Part shown: in pieces, positions 25,810-33,685 of the stretch
How the letters are laid out: each line of letters begins with the position of its first letter
Numbering within the stretch: position 1 is the first letter of the stretch
Assembly (NCBI GenBank): GCA_016716715.1
Contig: JADJVE010000002.1
Span: 1-64,000 of the forward strand
Reading direction: 5' to 3'
DNA from: Acidobacteriota bacterium
GTDB taxonomy: Bacteria > Acidobacteriota > Thermoanaerobaculia > UBA5066
Length of the DNA: 64,000 nucleotides
Program-made: the position numbers and the translations under genes
The notes under the pieces: generated by a model
The model's database searches: none
Seen by the model: only the letters and a program-made list of their open reading frames with translations
What the model was told of the DNA's origin: nothing

Positions 25810-26549
25810 GGCGGGCCCACCCGCTTGAAGAGGAAGCGCGGCACGTGGTGGAGCGCGAGGCCGAAGAGCGCCCAGCGGCGGTAGACGTAGAAGACCTCGT
25901 GCCGCTTCTCGAGGCGGTCCGCGATCGTCCGGGCCGCCACGTCGGGCGGGACGACCCAGAAGAGGTTCTTCTTCCCGTCCAGCATCCGCGTGCCGACGAA
26001 GCCGGGCTTGACCGTCGAAACCGTCACGCCGAACGGGAAGAGCCGGTTGCGCAGCCCTTCGAGATACGTCGTGAGCGCCGCCTTCGAGGCGTTGTACGCG
26101 GGGTTGCCCTTGCGGCCTCGGTCGCCCGCGATCGACGAGATCGCCGCAAGGTGCCCGCGGCGCGCCGCGCGGAAGTAGTTCGCCGCGAGGCCGAGCATCC
26201 GGACCGCCGCGACCGCGTTGACGTTCATCGTCGCGGCGTCGCTTTCCGGATCGCACGTGACGCCGTCGCCGGCGGGCATCAGCCCCGCGTTGTAGAGAAA
26301 GAGGTCGCAGTGTCCCGTCGCTTCGAGGGCCTCGCGGAAGGCCGGCTCGATGCGCGAGGCGTCCGCGAGGTCGCAGACGACGCCGCGAACCGTGGCCGCC
26401 GGGTGGCGCAGGGACAGTTCGGCGACGAGGGCTCCGAGCTTCTCCGGCGACCGGCCGAGAATGGTGACCCAGCAACCCCGCGACGCGTACTCGGCCGCGA
26501 GCGCACGCCCCAGCCCGTCCGTGGCCCCAACGAGGACGACTCTCTTCAC
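25806..26549 (-). CDS. Short-chain dehydrogenase, DprE2-like
   Basis: 247 residues. NAD(P)-binding Rossmann motif GATDGLGRALA (8-18), NAG motif (LYNAGLMP), Ser of AISSIAGDRG, and catalytic YNASK with Tyr and Lys (YNASKAALTTYLEGL). The tail ...HEVFYVYRRWALFGLALHHVPRFLFKRV is hydrophobic, as in DprE2 and related membrane-near reductases. It would reduce the keto intermediate made by the coupled FAD oxidase. Gene order reductase then oxidase with overlapping ends supports a two-step epimerase. Confidence 0.8.
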   Translation of the reverse strand: MKRVVLVGATDGLGRALAAEYASRGCWVTILGRSPEKLGALVAELSLRHPAATVRGVVCDLADASRIEPAFREALEATGHCDLFLYNAGLMPAGDGVTCDPESDAATMNVNAVAAVRMLGLAANYFRAARRGHLAAISSIAGDRGRKGNPAYNASKAALTTYLEGLRNRLFPFGVTVSTVKPGFVGTRMLDGKKNLFWVVPPDVAARTIADRLEKRHEVFYVYRRWALFGLALHHVPRFLFKRVGPP

Positions 26550-26580
26550 GCGATCTCCCCGCCCATCTTACGGCGGCCCG

Positions 26581-27495
26581 TCACGGCCAGAGGCGCTCCT
26601 TCTCCTCGTGCCAGTCGCGCGTCACGTCCAGCCAGAACGCGAGGCCCGCGTGAGGGCCGAACGGCGCGTACAGCCGCGCGACGCGCGCGTCGGAGACCTT
26701 GCGCCCGCGGAACCGCAGGGCGGACACCTTCTTGCGGGACCACGAGTCGAGCCCGAGCTTTCCGTGCCGGCCGAGAAGACGCCCGAGGGTGTCGGCGGCG
26801 TACGGGCCGAAGCCCTTCTCGGCACGGATCTCCTTCTCGACGTCCTCGTCCGGCCGCGCGAGATCCTCCCAGCGCGCGAGGTCGAGCGCCCCAGAAGCGA
26901 CGCGGTCCGCGAACGCGGCGAGGTACGGCGCGCGGTAGCCGAACTTCAGCGATTCGATCTGGCGGGCGGAGAGCCCTGCAACGAAGGCAGACGGCGGAAA
27001 CGCGCCGCCGTTCCCGTAGCGCGCGATCAGATTCGAGACCATCACCTTCGTGAGACCCCACGTGCAGTTCGTCGTCGCGAGGACCTTCACGGCGTCCTCG
27101 AACAGCGTCGGCGCGCGCAGGATGCGCCCCGCCCCGCGCCGCGCGATCCACGCGAAGCGCGGATCGCCGGCGCAGAGGGAATGAAACCCCGACAGTTCCG
27201 CTCGGAGGTCGAAGACCCGATCCAGCGCGCGGCGGACCGCGGCCCTGGACGGCAGGTTCGAAGAGACCGGAAGATTTTCTTTGAATGGTGAAGAGGGCGG
27301 CGGCGAGGGCGGCGCTGCGGTTGCGACCAGACCGCTCGAGCGCGCCGCCACAACCACCTGCACGGGGCATTCACCTTCTAAGAATCTGAATCCCAGGGTC
27401 CTCTTCTCCGCATCCCATTCGAACGGGGGCAGGTCGTACCACCCGTGGCTGCGCACGAGGAGGTCGAGGTCGAGGGGCGGAAGCGTCAGCCTCAG
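26581..27495 (-). CDS. HhH-GPD DNA glycosylase (3-methyladenine/AlkA-like)
   Basis: About 304 residues. The N-terminal strand region LTLPPLDLDLLVRSHGWYDLPPFEWD precedes the helical core FEDAVKVLATTNCTWGLTKVMVSNLIARYG, the hairpin LPPSAFVAGLSARQIESLKFGYRAPYLAAFADRVASG, the GPD loop EKGFGPYAADTLGRLLGRHGKLGLDSWSR. It should remove damaged bases in base excision repair. No ATG/GTG/TTG fits before the conserved start; CTG at 27495, overlapping the PBP stop as CTGA, is the likely start. Two AT-rich patches lie in the gene; the one at 27270-27292 adds an extra SPFKENLPVSS segment compared with what I expect for the family. Confidence 0.75.
   Translation of the reverse strand: MRLTLPPLDLDLLVRSHGWYDLPPFEWDAEKRTLGFRFLEGECPVQVVVAARSSGLVATAAPPSPPPSSPFKENLPVSSNLPSRAAVRRALDRVFDLRAELSGFHSLCAGDPRFAWIARRGAGRILRAPTLFEDAVKVLATTNCTWGLTKVMVSNLIARYGNGGAFPPSAFVAGLSARQIESLKFGYRAPYLAAFADRVASGALDLARWEDLARPDEDVEKEIRAEKGFGPYAADTLGRLLGRHGKLGLDSWSRKKVSALRFRGRKVSDARVARLYAPFGPHAGLAFWLDVTRDWHEEKERLWP
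27271..27292 (-). repeat. AT-rich patch, copy e1 (in glycosylase)
   Basis: The plus strand reads AAGATTTTCTTTGAATGGTG then AA and a GAGGGCGG tail; the reverse complement aligns with the consensus TTCACCTTCTAAGAAATCTT. It is nearly the same as copy h1 at 50302, including the GAGGGCGG flank. It forms an inverted pair with copy e2, with 77 bp between the cores. Confidence 0.6.
27370..27387 (+). repeat. AT-rich patch, copy e2 (in glycosylase)
   Basis: TTCACCTTCTAAGAATCT. With its flank it shares 17 bases (CATTCACCTTCTAAGAA) with copy g2 at 45348. In the gene it encodes GFRFLEGE with codons rare for this DNA (AGA, TTA, GGT, GAA). Confidence 0.6.
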
Positions 27496-29933
27496 TTGCC
27501 CGTTCCCCCGATGCCGGGGCCGGGCGCGCCGCCGCCTCCGTGGGGGCACCGTTGCTTCGGCTCGGTCCCCTCGAGGAAGACCTCGTCCAGCGACGCGGGA
27601 CACTCCTCGGTCACGAGGAGTCCCGTCGTCGGGTCGATCGACGCAGTGACGACGCCGGGCGTCTTCGGGAACGGCGTCTCGAACCAGTGGGACGGCAGAC
27701 GACGGACGAAGTCCGCCCAGATCGGCAGCGCGGCGTGCGAGCCCGAGAGGTTCAGGCCGCGGTTGTCGTCGAAACCGACCCACACCGCGACGAGGAGGCT
27801 CGGCGAGAAGCCGACGAACCACGCGTCGCGGCCGTCGTTCGTCGTGCCCGTCTTGCCCGCGAAGATGCCCTGCGCCCCGAGGCGCCGCGCCGAGCCGCCC
27901 GTCCCGCGGTCCACCACGCCCCTCAGGACCGAGTCGAGCACCGACACCGCGTCGGCGTCGGCGCCGCGCACGATCGGCTCGTCTTTCGACTCCATGCGGC
28001 GGAGGGACGGCGTCACGAGGCCGAGGAGGGCGTTCGGCTTCACGCGGAACCCGCCGTTCGCGAACGTGCAGAACGCGGAGGCGATCTCCATCGGGCTCGT
28101 CTCGAAGGAGCCGAGCGCAATCGACGGGTAGGGTTTGAGCGGCGACGAGATTCCGGCGCGGCGCGCCGTCTCGACGATGTCGGGCAGGAGAGTGCGCCCC
28201 GGCGCCGTCTGGGTGACGGCGATGCGCACCGTCGGGATGTTGATCGACTGTTCGAGGGCCTGGCGGGCCGTCATCGTCCCGCGGTACTCGCCGTCGTAGT
28301 TCTTCGGGGACCAGGTCTCGTCCTCGCCCGCGCCCCACACGAGCGCGATCGGCGAGTCCACGTAGAGCGACGCGGGCGTGATCGGCGGGACGAGGTCGCG
28401 CTTGCCGAACGCGGTCAGGTAGACGAACGGCTTGAAGAGCGAGCCCGGCTGGCGCCGCGCCTGCACGACGCGGTTGAACTGGCTCACCTGGTAGTCGCGC
28501 CCGCCGACGAGAGCCCGCACCGAGCCCGTGGAGGGGTCGAGGGCGATCAGGGCCGCCTGGAGCTGCTCCTCGTCGCCACGGACACGCAGGCGCTTGAACT
28601 TCTTCTCGAGCTCCTCGAGCCCCTTCAGGACCGCCGCCTGCGCGGCCTGCTGCATGTCGGGGTCGAGCGTCGTGAAGACCGACGAGCCGTCCTCCTTCGA
28701 GTAGCCCGGGATCTCCTTCGCCTGCTTCAGGACGAAGTCCACGAAGTGGGGCGCGACGACTCCCATCGGGGGAGACGCGATCGGCGTGAGCGGCGCCGCG
28801 CTGGCGGCGTCGAACGCGGCCTTGTCGATCTTCTTCTGCTCGAGCATGCCGCGGAGGACCACGGCGCGCCGCTGGCGCGCGTTGTCGGGATTGCGGAACG
28901 GCGAGTACTTGCCCGGCGACGAGATGAGGCCCGCGAGCATCGCGGCCTCGTTGAGCTCGAGCCTCGAGACGCCCTTGCCGAAGTAGAAGCGCGACGCCTC
29001 CTCGACGCCGGTCACCGACACGGAGCCGCGCTGGCCGAGATAGATCTCGTTGAGGTAGGCCTCGAGAATCTGCGTTTTCGAGTACTTCGACTCGAGGATG
29101 ACCGCCATGAGCGCTTCGACGCCCTTGCGCTTGAGCGTGCGCTCGGGCGTGAGGAACATGTTCTTGACGAGCTGCTGGGTCAGCGTGGACGTGCCGCGCA
29201 CTCCGGCGCGGCGCGTCACGCTCTGCAGGACGGCCCCGACGAGGCGCCGCGGAGAGATTCCCGCGTGGGTGAAGAAGTCGCGGTCCTCCGTCGTGAGGAT
29301 CGCGTCGAGGAGGACCTTCGGGACCTGGTCGAGCGTGACGAGCGTTCGGTCCTGCATCTTCTCGTCGAAGACGGTGCCGACGACCTCGGGCTCGAAGACG
29401 ACGTGCGGAAGCGGCGAGCCGTCCTCGGCGCGGCGCACGGACGCGACGCGGCGCCCCGAGAACTCGAGCACCACGGCCACGCCCGGGGTGCGGCCCCACG
29501 CCGTCTCGCGGTCGTTCACCCAGACCGTGATCCGCTTCGGCGAGAGCGCGTACTGGCCGGGGAGAAGCGGAGGCTTCGGAACCTCGGCGTAGCGCAGGCG
29601 CCCGAGCCGGCGCGTCACGTCCTCCGCCGCGAGGGCATCGCCCGGCCGCACGACCCAGACGTCCGAGTACAGGCGCGTCGGCAGGCTCCAGCGCCGGCCG
29701 TCCATCGTCGCCCCGACGACTCGGGAGAAGTACAGGACGACGACGACGGCCGCGGCGACGAGGAGGACCGCCGTCGCGCCGAGCGCGAACCAGGCCGGCC
29801 TTGGGATACGGCCGAGCTGCCGTCCGCACCACGCGGAAACGACCTTCAGGCGGGCGGATGCCGCCGCGCCCAGGGTTTTCAGGCGGGCGGACACCGCCGA
29901 GAGGGCCGCGAAACGCGGCTCAGGCTCGTTCAC
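27492..29933 (-). CDS. Class A penicillin-binding protein (PBP1b-like)
   Basis: 813 residues. Cytoplasmic tail, one transmembrane helix (WFALGATAVLLVAAAVVVVLYF), a UB2H-like segment, glycosyltransferase GT51 (ILTTEDRDFFTHAGISPRR, RGTSTLTQQLVKNMFLTPERT, KYSKTQILEAYLNEIYLGQ) and transpeptidase with SLFK (QPGSLFKPFVYL), SIN (LEQSINIPTVRIAV) and KTGTT. It polymerises and cross-links peptidoglycan. The tail is Gly/Pro-rich (CPHGGGGAPGPGIGGTGN). Start ATG at 29933; divergent from cysteine dioxygenase with 51 bp between them. The glycosylase downstream overlaps its stop. Confidence 0.92.
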   Translation of the reverse strand: MNEPEPRFAALSAVSARLKTLGAAASARLKVVSAWCGRQLGRIPRPAWFALGATAVLLVAAAVVVVLYFSRVVGATMDGRRWSLPTRLYSDVWVVRPGDALAAEDVTRRLGRLRYAEVPKPPLLPGQYALSPKRITVWVNDRETAWGRTPGVAVVLEFSGRRVASVRRAEDGSPLPHVVFEPEVVGTVFDEKMQDRTLVTLDQVPKVLLDAILTTEDRDFFTHAGISPRRLVGAVLQSVTRRAGVRGTSTLTQQLVKNMFLTPERTLKRKGVEALMAVILESKYSKTQILEAYLNEIYLGQRGSVSVTGVEEASRFYFGKGVSRLELNEAAMLAGLISSPGKYSPFRNPDNARQRRAVVLRGMLEQKKIDKAAFDAASAAPLTPIASPPMGVVAPHFVDFVLKQAKEIPGYSKEDGSSVFTTLDPDMQQAAQAAVLKGLEELEKKFKRLRVRGDEEQLQAALIALDPSTGSVRALVGGRDYQVSQFNRVVQARRQPGSLFKPFVYLTAFGKRDLVPPITPASLYVDSPIALVWGAGEDETWSPKNYDGEYRGTMTARQALEQSINIPTVRIAVTQTAPGRTLLPDIVETARRAGISSPLKPYPSIALGSFETSPMEIASAFCTFANGGFRVKPNALLGLVTPSLRRMESKDEPIVRGADADAVSVLDSVLRGVVDRGTGGSARRLGAQGIFAGKTGTTNDGRDAWFVGFSPSLLVAVWVGFDDNRGLNLSGSHAALPIWADFVRRLPSHWFETPFPKTPGVVTASIDPTTGLLVTEECPASLDEVFLEGTEPKQRCPHGGGGAPGPGIGGTGN

Positions 29934-29984
29934 CGCGGCGAGTCTAGCCGACGGGGTCCGGTGCTACGATGCGATTGATTCTCG

Positions 29985-30527
29985 ATGGCGAAGACCTTCG
30001 CGGAGCTCCTCCGCCGCCTCGACGCCTTCTCCGACCGCATCCCGCTCGGCGAGCTGGAGGCGGCGCTCTCGGACGTCTCGATGTCCCTCGACGACGTCCG
30101 ACACCACCTGATCTTCGGAGCCGACACGTACCGCCGGAACCTCGTCCACGCGGGCCCGGCCTACCAGGCGCTCGTGTTGTGCTGGCGGAACGGACAGCGC
30201 AGCCCGATCCACGACCACGCCGGCTCGAGCTGCGGAGTGCGCGTCCTTTCCGGCGAGGCGCTCGAGACCGTCTTCGAGCGGACGCGAGCCGGAATGGTCT
30301 TCGCGGTCCGCTCGCTCGCGCATGCGCCGGGAAGCGTCTGCGCAACGCAGGACGCGGACATTCACCAGGTTTCGAACGTCGCCGACGACGGCAGGGACCT
30401 CGTGACGCTGCACGTCTACTCGCCGCCCCTCCTGAACATGGGGACCTATACGCTCTTCGACCCGAACGTCCGCGCCTTCCGCGAGCCGGTCCATGAGGAC
30501 GCGCTCGTGGACGGCGGCGGGATCTGA
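29985..30527 (+). CDS. Cysteine dioxygenase
   Basis: 180 residues of the cupin-type cysteine dioxygenase family. Iron ligands His76 and His78 in IHDHAGSSCG and His127 in DIHQVSN; Cys83 sits where the Cys-Tyr cofactor cysteine lies in the mammalian enzyme. It would oxidise cysteine to cysteine sulfinate in the cytoplasm, feeding sulfur catabolism. 3-mercaptopropionate dioxygenase is a close alternative; bacterial sequences are hard to separate by motif alone. It stands alone between a divergent PBP and a convergent small gene. Confidence 0.88.
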   Translation: MAKTFAELLRRLDAFSDRIPLGELEAALSDVSMSLDDVRHHLIFGADTYRRNLVHAGPAYQALVLCWRNGQRSPIHDHAGSSCGVRVLSGEALETVFERTRAGMVFAVRSLAHAPGSVCATQDADIHQVSNVADDGRDLVTLHVYSPPLLNMGTYTLFDPNVRAFREPVHEDALVDGGGI

Positions 30528-30555
30528 GTCCCTGCGCCCCGCGGGTGGGGCCGCG

Positions 30556-30774
30556 TCAGGCCGTCTTGCGGGCGGCGCCGAACTCGCGGGACGCGAGCGT
30601 CCCGTCGGCGTTCATGACGAGGAGCTCGGCGTCGGTGATTTCCACGAGGTGGCGCGCGGTGAGGATCGCATTCTGCTGACCCTCGAACGCCCCCATCGGC
30701 TGCCCGCTTCCGACTTCGTAAACGTACCAGAGGCCCTCTTCGTAAACGACCATGAACCTCATGCGGCGCATCAC
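30556..30774 (-). CDS. DUF2188-like small protein
   Basis: 72 residues: RFMVVYEEGLWYVYEVGSGQPMGAFEGQQNAILTARHLVEITDAELLVMNADGTLASREFGAARKTA. Two strands, a helix and two strands, in the order of DUF2188, with the family's 'A..A...A......L.V.N.DG' spacing. Function unknown. ATG at 30774 is one choice; Met at codons 5 and 8 are alternatives. It is convergent with cysteine dioxygenase (28 bp), with a weak GC hairpin but no T-tract between. Confidence 0.6.
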   Translation of the reverse strand: MMRRMRFMVVYEEGLWYVYEVGSGQPMGAFEGQQNAILTARHLVEITDAELLVMNADGTLASREFGAARKTA

Positions 30775-30843
30775 CGTCCGAGTGTCGCGGCCGCGGCGCG
30801 CCCGCGCCAGAGCATGATCATGCCCCCCGAGGCGTGTCCCCCG

Positions 30844-31785
30844 TCACGAGATCCAGCCCGCGAGAATCGCCGCGGCCGTGGCCGAGGCCGCGAGAATCCA
30901 CAGGATCACGCCGAGCAGGATCGGCCGCACTCCGACCCGCGCGATCGCCTCGCGCGTGAGCGTGGTCCCGATCAGGAACAGCGTGACGACGAGCAGGCGC
31001 TTCGCCGCGTCCGCGACGGACCGCCCTGCCGGCGCGAGGGCCGGGATCCACGTGACGAGCGCGGCGGCGGCGACGAAGCCCCCGAGAAACCACGGGACGG
31101 CGAGGCGGGCGTGCGCGCTCTCCCCCGTGCGGCGCGCGTGGTACCGCGCCGCGAGGAGCGCGAGCGGGACGATCCACAGGGCGCGCGCGAGCTTCACCGT
31201 CGTCGCGACCTCGACGGCCTTCGGCCCGTACGCGGCCGCCGCCCCGACGACCGAGCTCGTGTCGTGGATCGCGAGCGCCGCGAAGAGCCCGAACCGGGCC
31301 TCGTCGAACCCGAGGAGGCGCCCGAGCGGCGGGAAGACGACGAGCGCGACCGCGTTCAGAAGGAACACGGTCGCGAGGGCCACGGACACGGACTCGGCCT
31401 TCGCCCGGATCGCGGGAGCGACCGCCGCGATCGCGCTGCCGCCGCAGATCGCCGTTCCCGCGGTGACGAGGATCGCCGTGTCCTCCTCGACGCGCAGCGC
31501 GCGCGCGAGGGCGAAGCCCGCGGCGCACGTCAGCGCGATTCCCACCGCCGTGTAGCCGATGCCGCGGGCGCCCACGCGCGCCACCACGCCGAGGTCCGCC
31601 GCGGCTCCGAGCCCCATCACCGACAGGCCGAGGAGAAGGTGCGCGAGGCGCTTCGTCTCTGCGGGCCAGGGGTTGCCCGCGGTCAGGGCGACCAGGATTC
31701 CGAGCACGAGGGCCCCGCCGGCGGGCACGACCGGCGCGAGGCAGGCGGCCGCGAGAAGCGGGACGAGGACGCGGCCAGCCGTCAC
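30844..31785 (-). CDS. YeiH/UPF0324 (putative sulfate exporter) family membrane protein
   Basis: 313 residues from GTG at 31785. About ten transmembrane helices and the family signatures LLGLSVMGLGAAADL, TAGTAICGGSAIAAVAPAIRAKAE, FAALAIHDTSSVVGAAAAYG, and TLFLIGTTLTREAI. The family (PSE, YeiH) has been linked to sulfonate/sulfate or cysteine-related anion export, but the substrate is not firmly known. It is divergent from fdhD with only 24 bp between starts. A neighbour two genes away is cysteine dioxygenase, whose pathway ends in sulfite/sulfate, so export of an oxidised sulfur product is an attractive guess. Confidence 0.85.
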   Translation of the reverse strand: MTAGRVLVPLLAAACLAPVVPAGGALVLGILVALTAGNPWPAETKRLAHLLLGLSVMGLGAAADLGVVARVGARGIGYTAVGIALTCAAGFALARALRVEEDTAILVTAGTAICGGSAIAAVAPAIRAKAESVSVALATVFLLNAVALVVFPPLGRLLGFDEARFGLFAALAIHDTSSVVGAAAAYGPKAVEVATTVKLARALWIVPLALLAARYHARRTGESAHARLAVPWFLGGFVAAAALVTWIPALAPAGRSVADAAKRLLVVTLFLIGTTLTREAIARVGVRPILLGVILWILAASATAAAILAGWIS

Positions 31786-31809
31786 GCGCGAAGTGTAGGC
31801 TAGCGCACG

Positions 31810-32679
31810 ATGTCCGCTCCGCACCGCGACGCGTCCGTCTCCGTGCACGTCGTCCGCCGTGACGGCGACGCGGAGACCCGGGACCGGGACTCCCTCACGG
31901 CCGAGGAGCCCCTCGAGATCCGGCTCCGCGAAGGAACGGACGCGCCCGAGCGGTTCGTCGTCACGATGCGCACGCCGGGGGACGACGACGATCTCGCCGT
32001 CGGCCTCCTCTACGGGGAAGGCGTGATCTCGGGGATCGGCGACGTCGCGGCCGTCGGTCCGCCCGGAGAGCCCGGCCTCGCCCCGGAACTCGCGCGGAAC
32101 GTCCGCGTCGTGACGCTCGCTCCCGGCGCCGCTCGATGCGCTCCGCGGCGCGCGACCGTCATGGGATCGGCCTGCGGCGTGTGCGGCCGGACCTCGGTCT
32201 CCGACGTGATCGCGCTCGCGGAGGCGGCCCGCGCGCGCGCCGCACGACCCGCTGGGGCCGGAGGCGCGGCGGACCTCACGATCACCGCCGAACTTCTCAC
32301 GCGTCTCCCCGGCGTCCTGCGCGAGAAACAGTCCGTCTTCGCCTCGACGGGCGGCCTGCACGCGGCCGGGTTTTTCGAGGCCGACGGAACGCTGGTCGTC
32401 GCGCGCGAGGACGTCGGCCGCCACAACGCGACCGACAAGGCCGTCGGGGCGCTCCTCCGCGAGGGGCGGAGGACGCCGCCGATCCTCCTCGTCTCGGGGC
32501 GGCTCGGGTTCGAGATCGCCCAGAAAGCGGCCCTCGCGGGCGCCCGCATCGTCGCAGCCGTCTCGGCGCCGACGAGCCTCGCCGTGGAGCTCGCCGAGGA
32601 GGCGGGCCTCACGGTCGTCGGGTTCCTGCGCGGCGCGCGCTTCAACGTCTATGCCCACCCGGAGCGCATCCGGGGGTAG
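31810..32679 (+). CDS. fdhD: Formate dehydrogenase accessory sulfurtransferase
   Basis: 289 residues. The conserved CGVCG (Cys122, Cys125) in VMGSACGVCGRTS, DLAVGLLYGEGVI near the start, GLHAAGFFEADGTLVVAREDVGRHNATDKAVG, and SGRLGFEIAQKAALAGARIVAAVSAPTSLAVELAEEAGLTVVGFLRG are diagnostic. FdhD passes sulfur from a cysteine desulfurase to the bis-MGD cofactor of formate dehydrogenase. It implies a Mo/W formate dehydrogenase elsewhere in the genome, which fits the molybdate operon at 1-4 kb and a possible selenocysteine system. Confidence 0.93.
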   Translation: MSAPHRDASVSVHVVRRDGDAETRDRDSLTAEEPLEIRLREGTDAPERFVVTMRTPGDDDDLAVGLLYGEGVISGIGDVAAVGPPGEPGLAPELARNVRVVTLAPGAARCAPRRATVMGSACGVCGRTSVSDVIALAEAARARAARPAGAGGAADLTITAELLTRLPGVLREKQSVFASTGGLHAAGFFEADGTLVVAREDVGRHNATDKAVGALLREGRRTPPILLVSGRLGFEIAQKAALAGARIVAAVSAPTSLAVELAEEAGLTVVGFLRGARFNVYAHPERIRG

Positions 32680-32691
32680 ACTGCGCGCCTC

Positions 32692-33642
32692 ATGCCCAGG
32701 GAGATTCCCGTTTCGCTGAGGCTCTGCTGGACGGATCCCGTCACCGGCGAGGCGCGGAGCGTCCCGCTCGAGGGCGCGCTGCGATTCGGCTCGAACCGGC
32801 AGCAGAACGACATCGTCCTTCCCCTGCGCTCCGTGGAGCCGTTCCACGCCGAGATTCTCGGCGACCAGGCGGGCGGCTGGGAGCTCGTGGCTCTCGGTCC
32901 GAGGCGGCTCAAGGTCGGCGACCAGATGACGCCCCGGGCGCGCCTCACGGCGGGCACCGAGTTCTCCGTCGGCCCGGTCGCGTTTCGCGTCAGGCCGAGC
33001 GAGCCAACGGTCACGCGGCCCGTCTCCAGCACGGGCTCGCGGCGCGCGTTCGCGCCTCCTCCGCCGCCCGCGCCTGCCCCGGGCCGCTGGCCCGCCGTCG
33101 GCGTCGCGCTTCTCGTCGCGGCGACGGGCGTGGCGACGTGGTCCGCGCTCCACCAGAAGGCGGAGGACGCGACGGGCCTCCGGGCAAAGGCGGCTTCGCC
33201 GGCGGCGCCCGCCGCGGGCCGCGCGCGCCCGAAGGCGAAGACGGCGGACCGGACGGCCCTCCTCGAGGCCGGTTCGGTTGCGACGTCGCCGTCCGCCGCT
33301 CCCGGCGTCGAATCCGCCGCCCCGATCGTCCTCGTGAAGATCGGCGGCTCGTGGGTGCCCGCGCAGGGGTTCTTCGTGACGACGAACGGCCTCGTTCTCC
33401 TGAACCAGCGCCTCGCCGCGGCCGCCGAGTCCATTCTCGTGCGGGCCGCCGGGGCCGATGCGCCGGTGACGGCGCGCCTCGTCGCCTCGGATCCGGGGAA
33501 GGACCTCGCGCTCCTCGAGGTTCCCGTGAACGGCCCGGTGCTCGCGACACGCCTCGACGACGACGACTCGTTGCGCGCGGCGGCGCTCGCGCTCGGCGTT
33601 CCCGCGGCGGACGTGCGCGCGTTCGTCGCCGCCCACCGCTGA
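32692..33642 (+). CDS. FHA-domain membrane protein with degenerate trypsin-like domain
   Basis: 316 residues. Residues 1-105 are FHA-like: VPLEGALRFGSNRQQNDIVLPLRSVEPFHAEILGDQAGGWELVALGPRRLKVGD. A Pro-rich linker and one helix (WPAVGVALLVAATGVATW) follow. The rest resembles the start of an HtrA-type protease (IVLVKIGGSWVPAQGFFVTTNGLVLLNQRLAAAAESILV...DPGKDLALLEVPV) but the His position is Gln/Arg, and the protein stops before a Ser motif. It is a shorter paralogue of the gene at 34552, which keeps all three catalytic residues. It is probably a non-catalytic sensor or partner (inference). Confidence 0.65.
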   Translation: MPREIPVSLRLCWTDPVTGEARSVPLEGALRFGSNRQQNDIVLPLRSVEPFHAEILGDQAGGWELVALGPRRLKVGDQMTPRARLTAGTEFSVGPVAFRVRPSEPTVTRPVSSTGSRRAFAPPPPPAPAPGRWPAVGVALLVAATGVATWSALHQKAEDATGLRAKAASPAAPAAGRARPKAKTADRTALLEAGSVATSPSAAPGVESAAPIVLVKIGGSWVPAQGFFVTTNGLVLLNQRLAAAAESILVRAAGADAPVTARLVASDPGKDLALLEVPVNGPVLATRLDDDDSLRAAALALGVPAADVRAFVAAHR

Positions 33643-33685
33643 GACGGGCCGTTGCCGCCTCCCCGAGGCGTACACTTTCGCCACG

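Noticed and set aside
27270..27390. A complete 120-bp mobile palindrome inserted in the glycosylase
   Set aside because: The 77-bp centre reads as native protein (CPVQVVVAARSSGLVATA), so only the patches, not the whole segment, look foreign.
30528..30555. GCCCCGCGGGTGGGGC hairpin as a bidirectional terminator between cysteine dioxygenase and the DUF2188-like gene
   Set aside because: Five-base stem and no T-tract on either strand.
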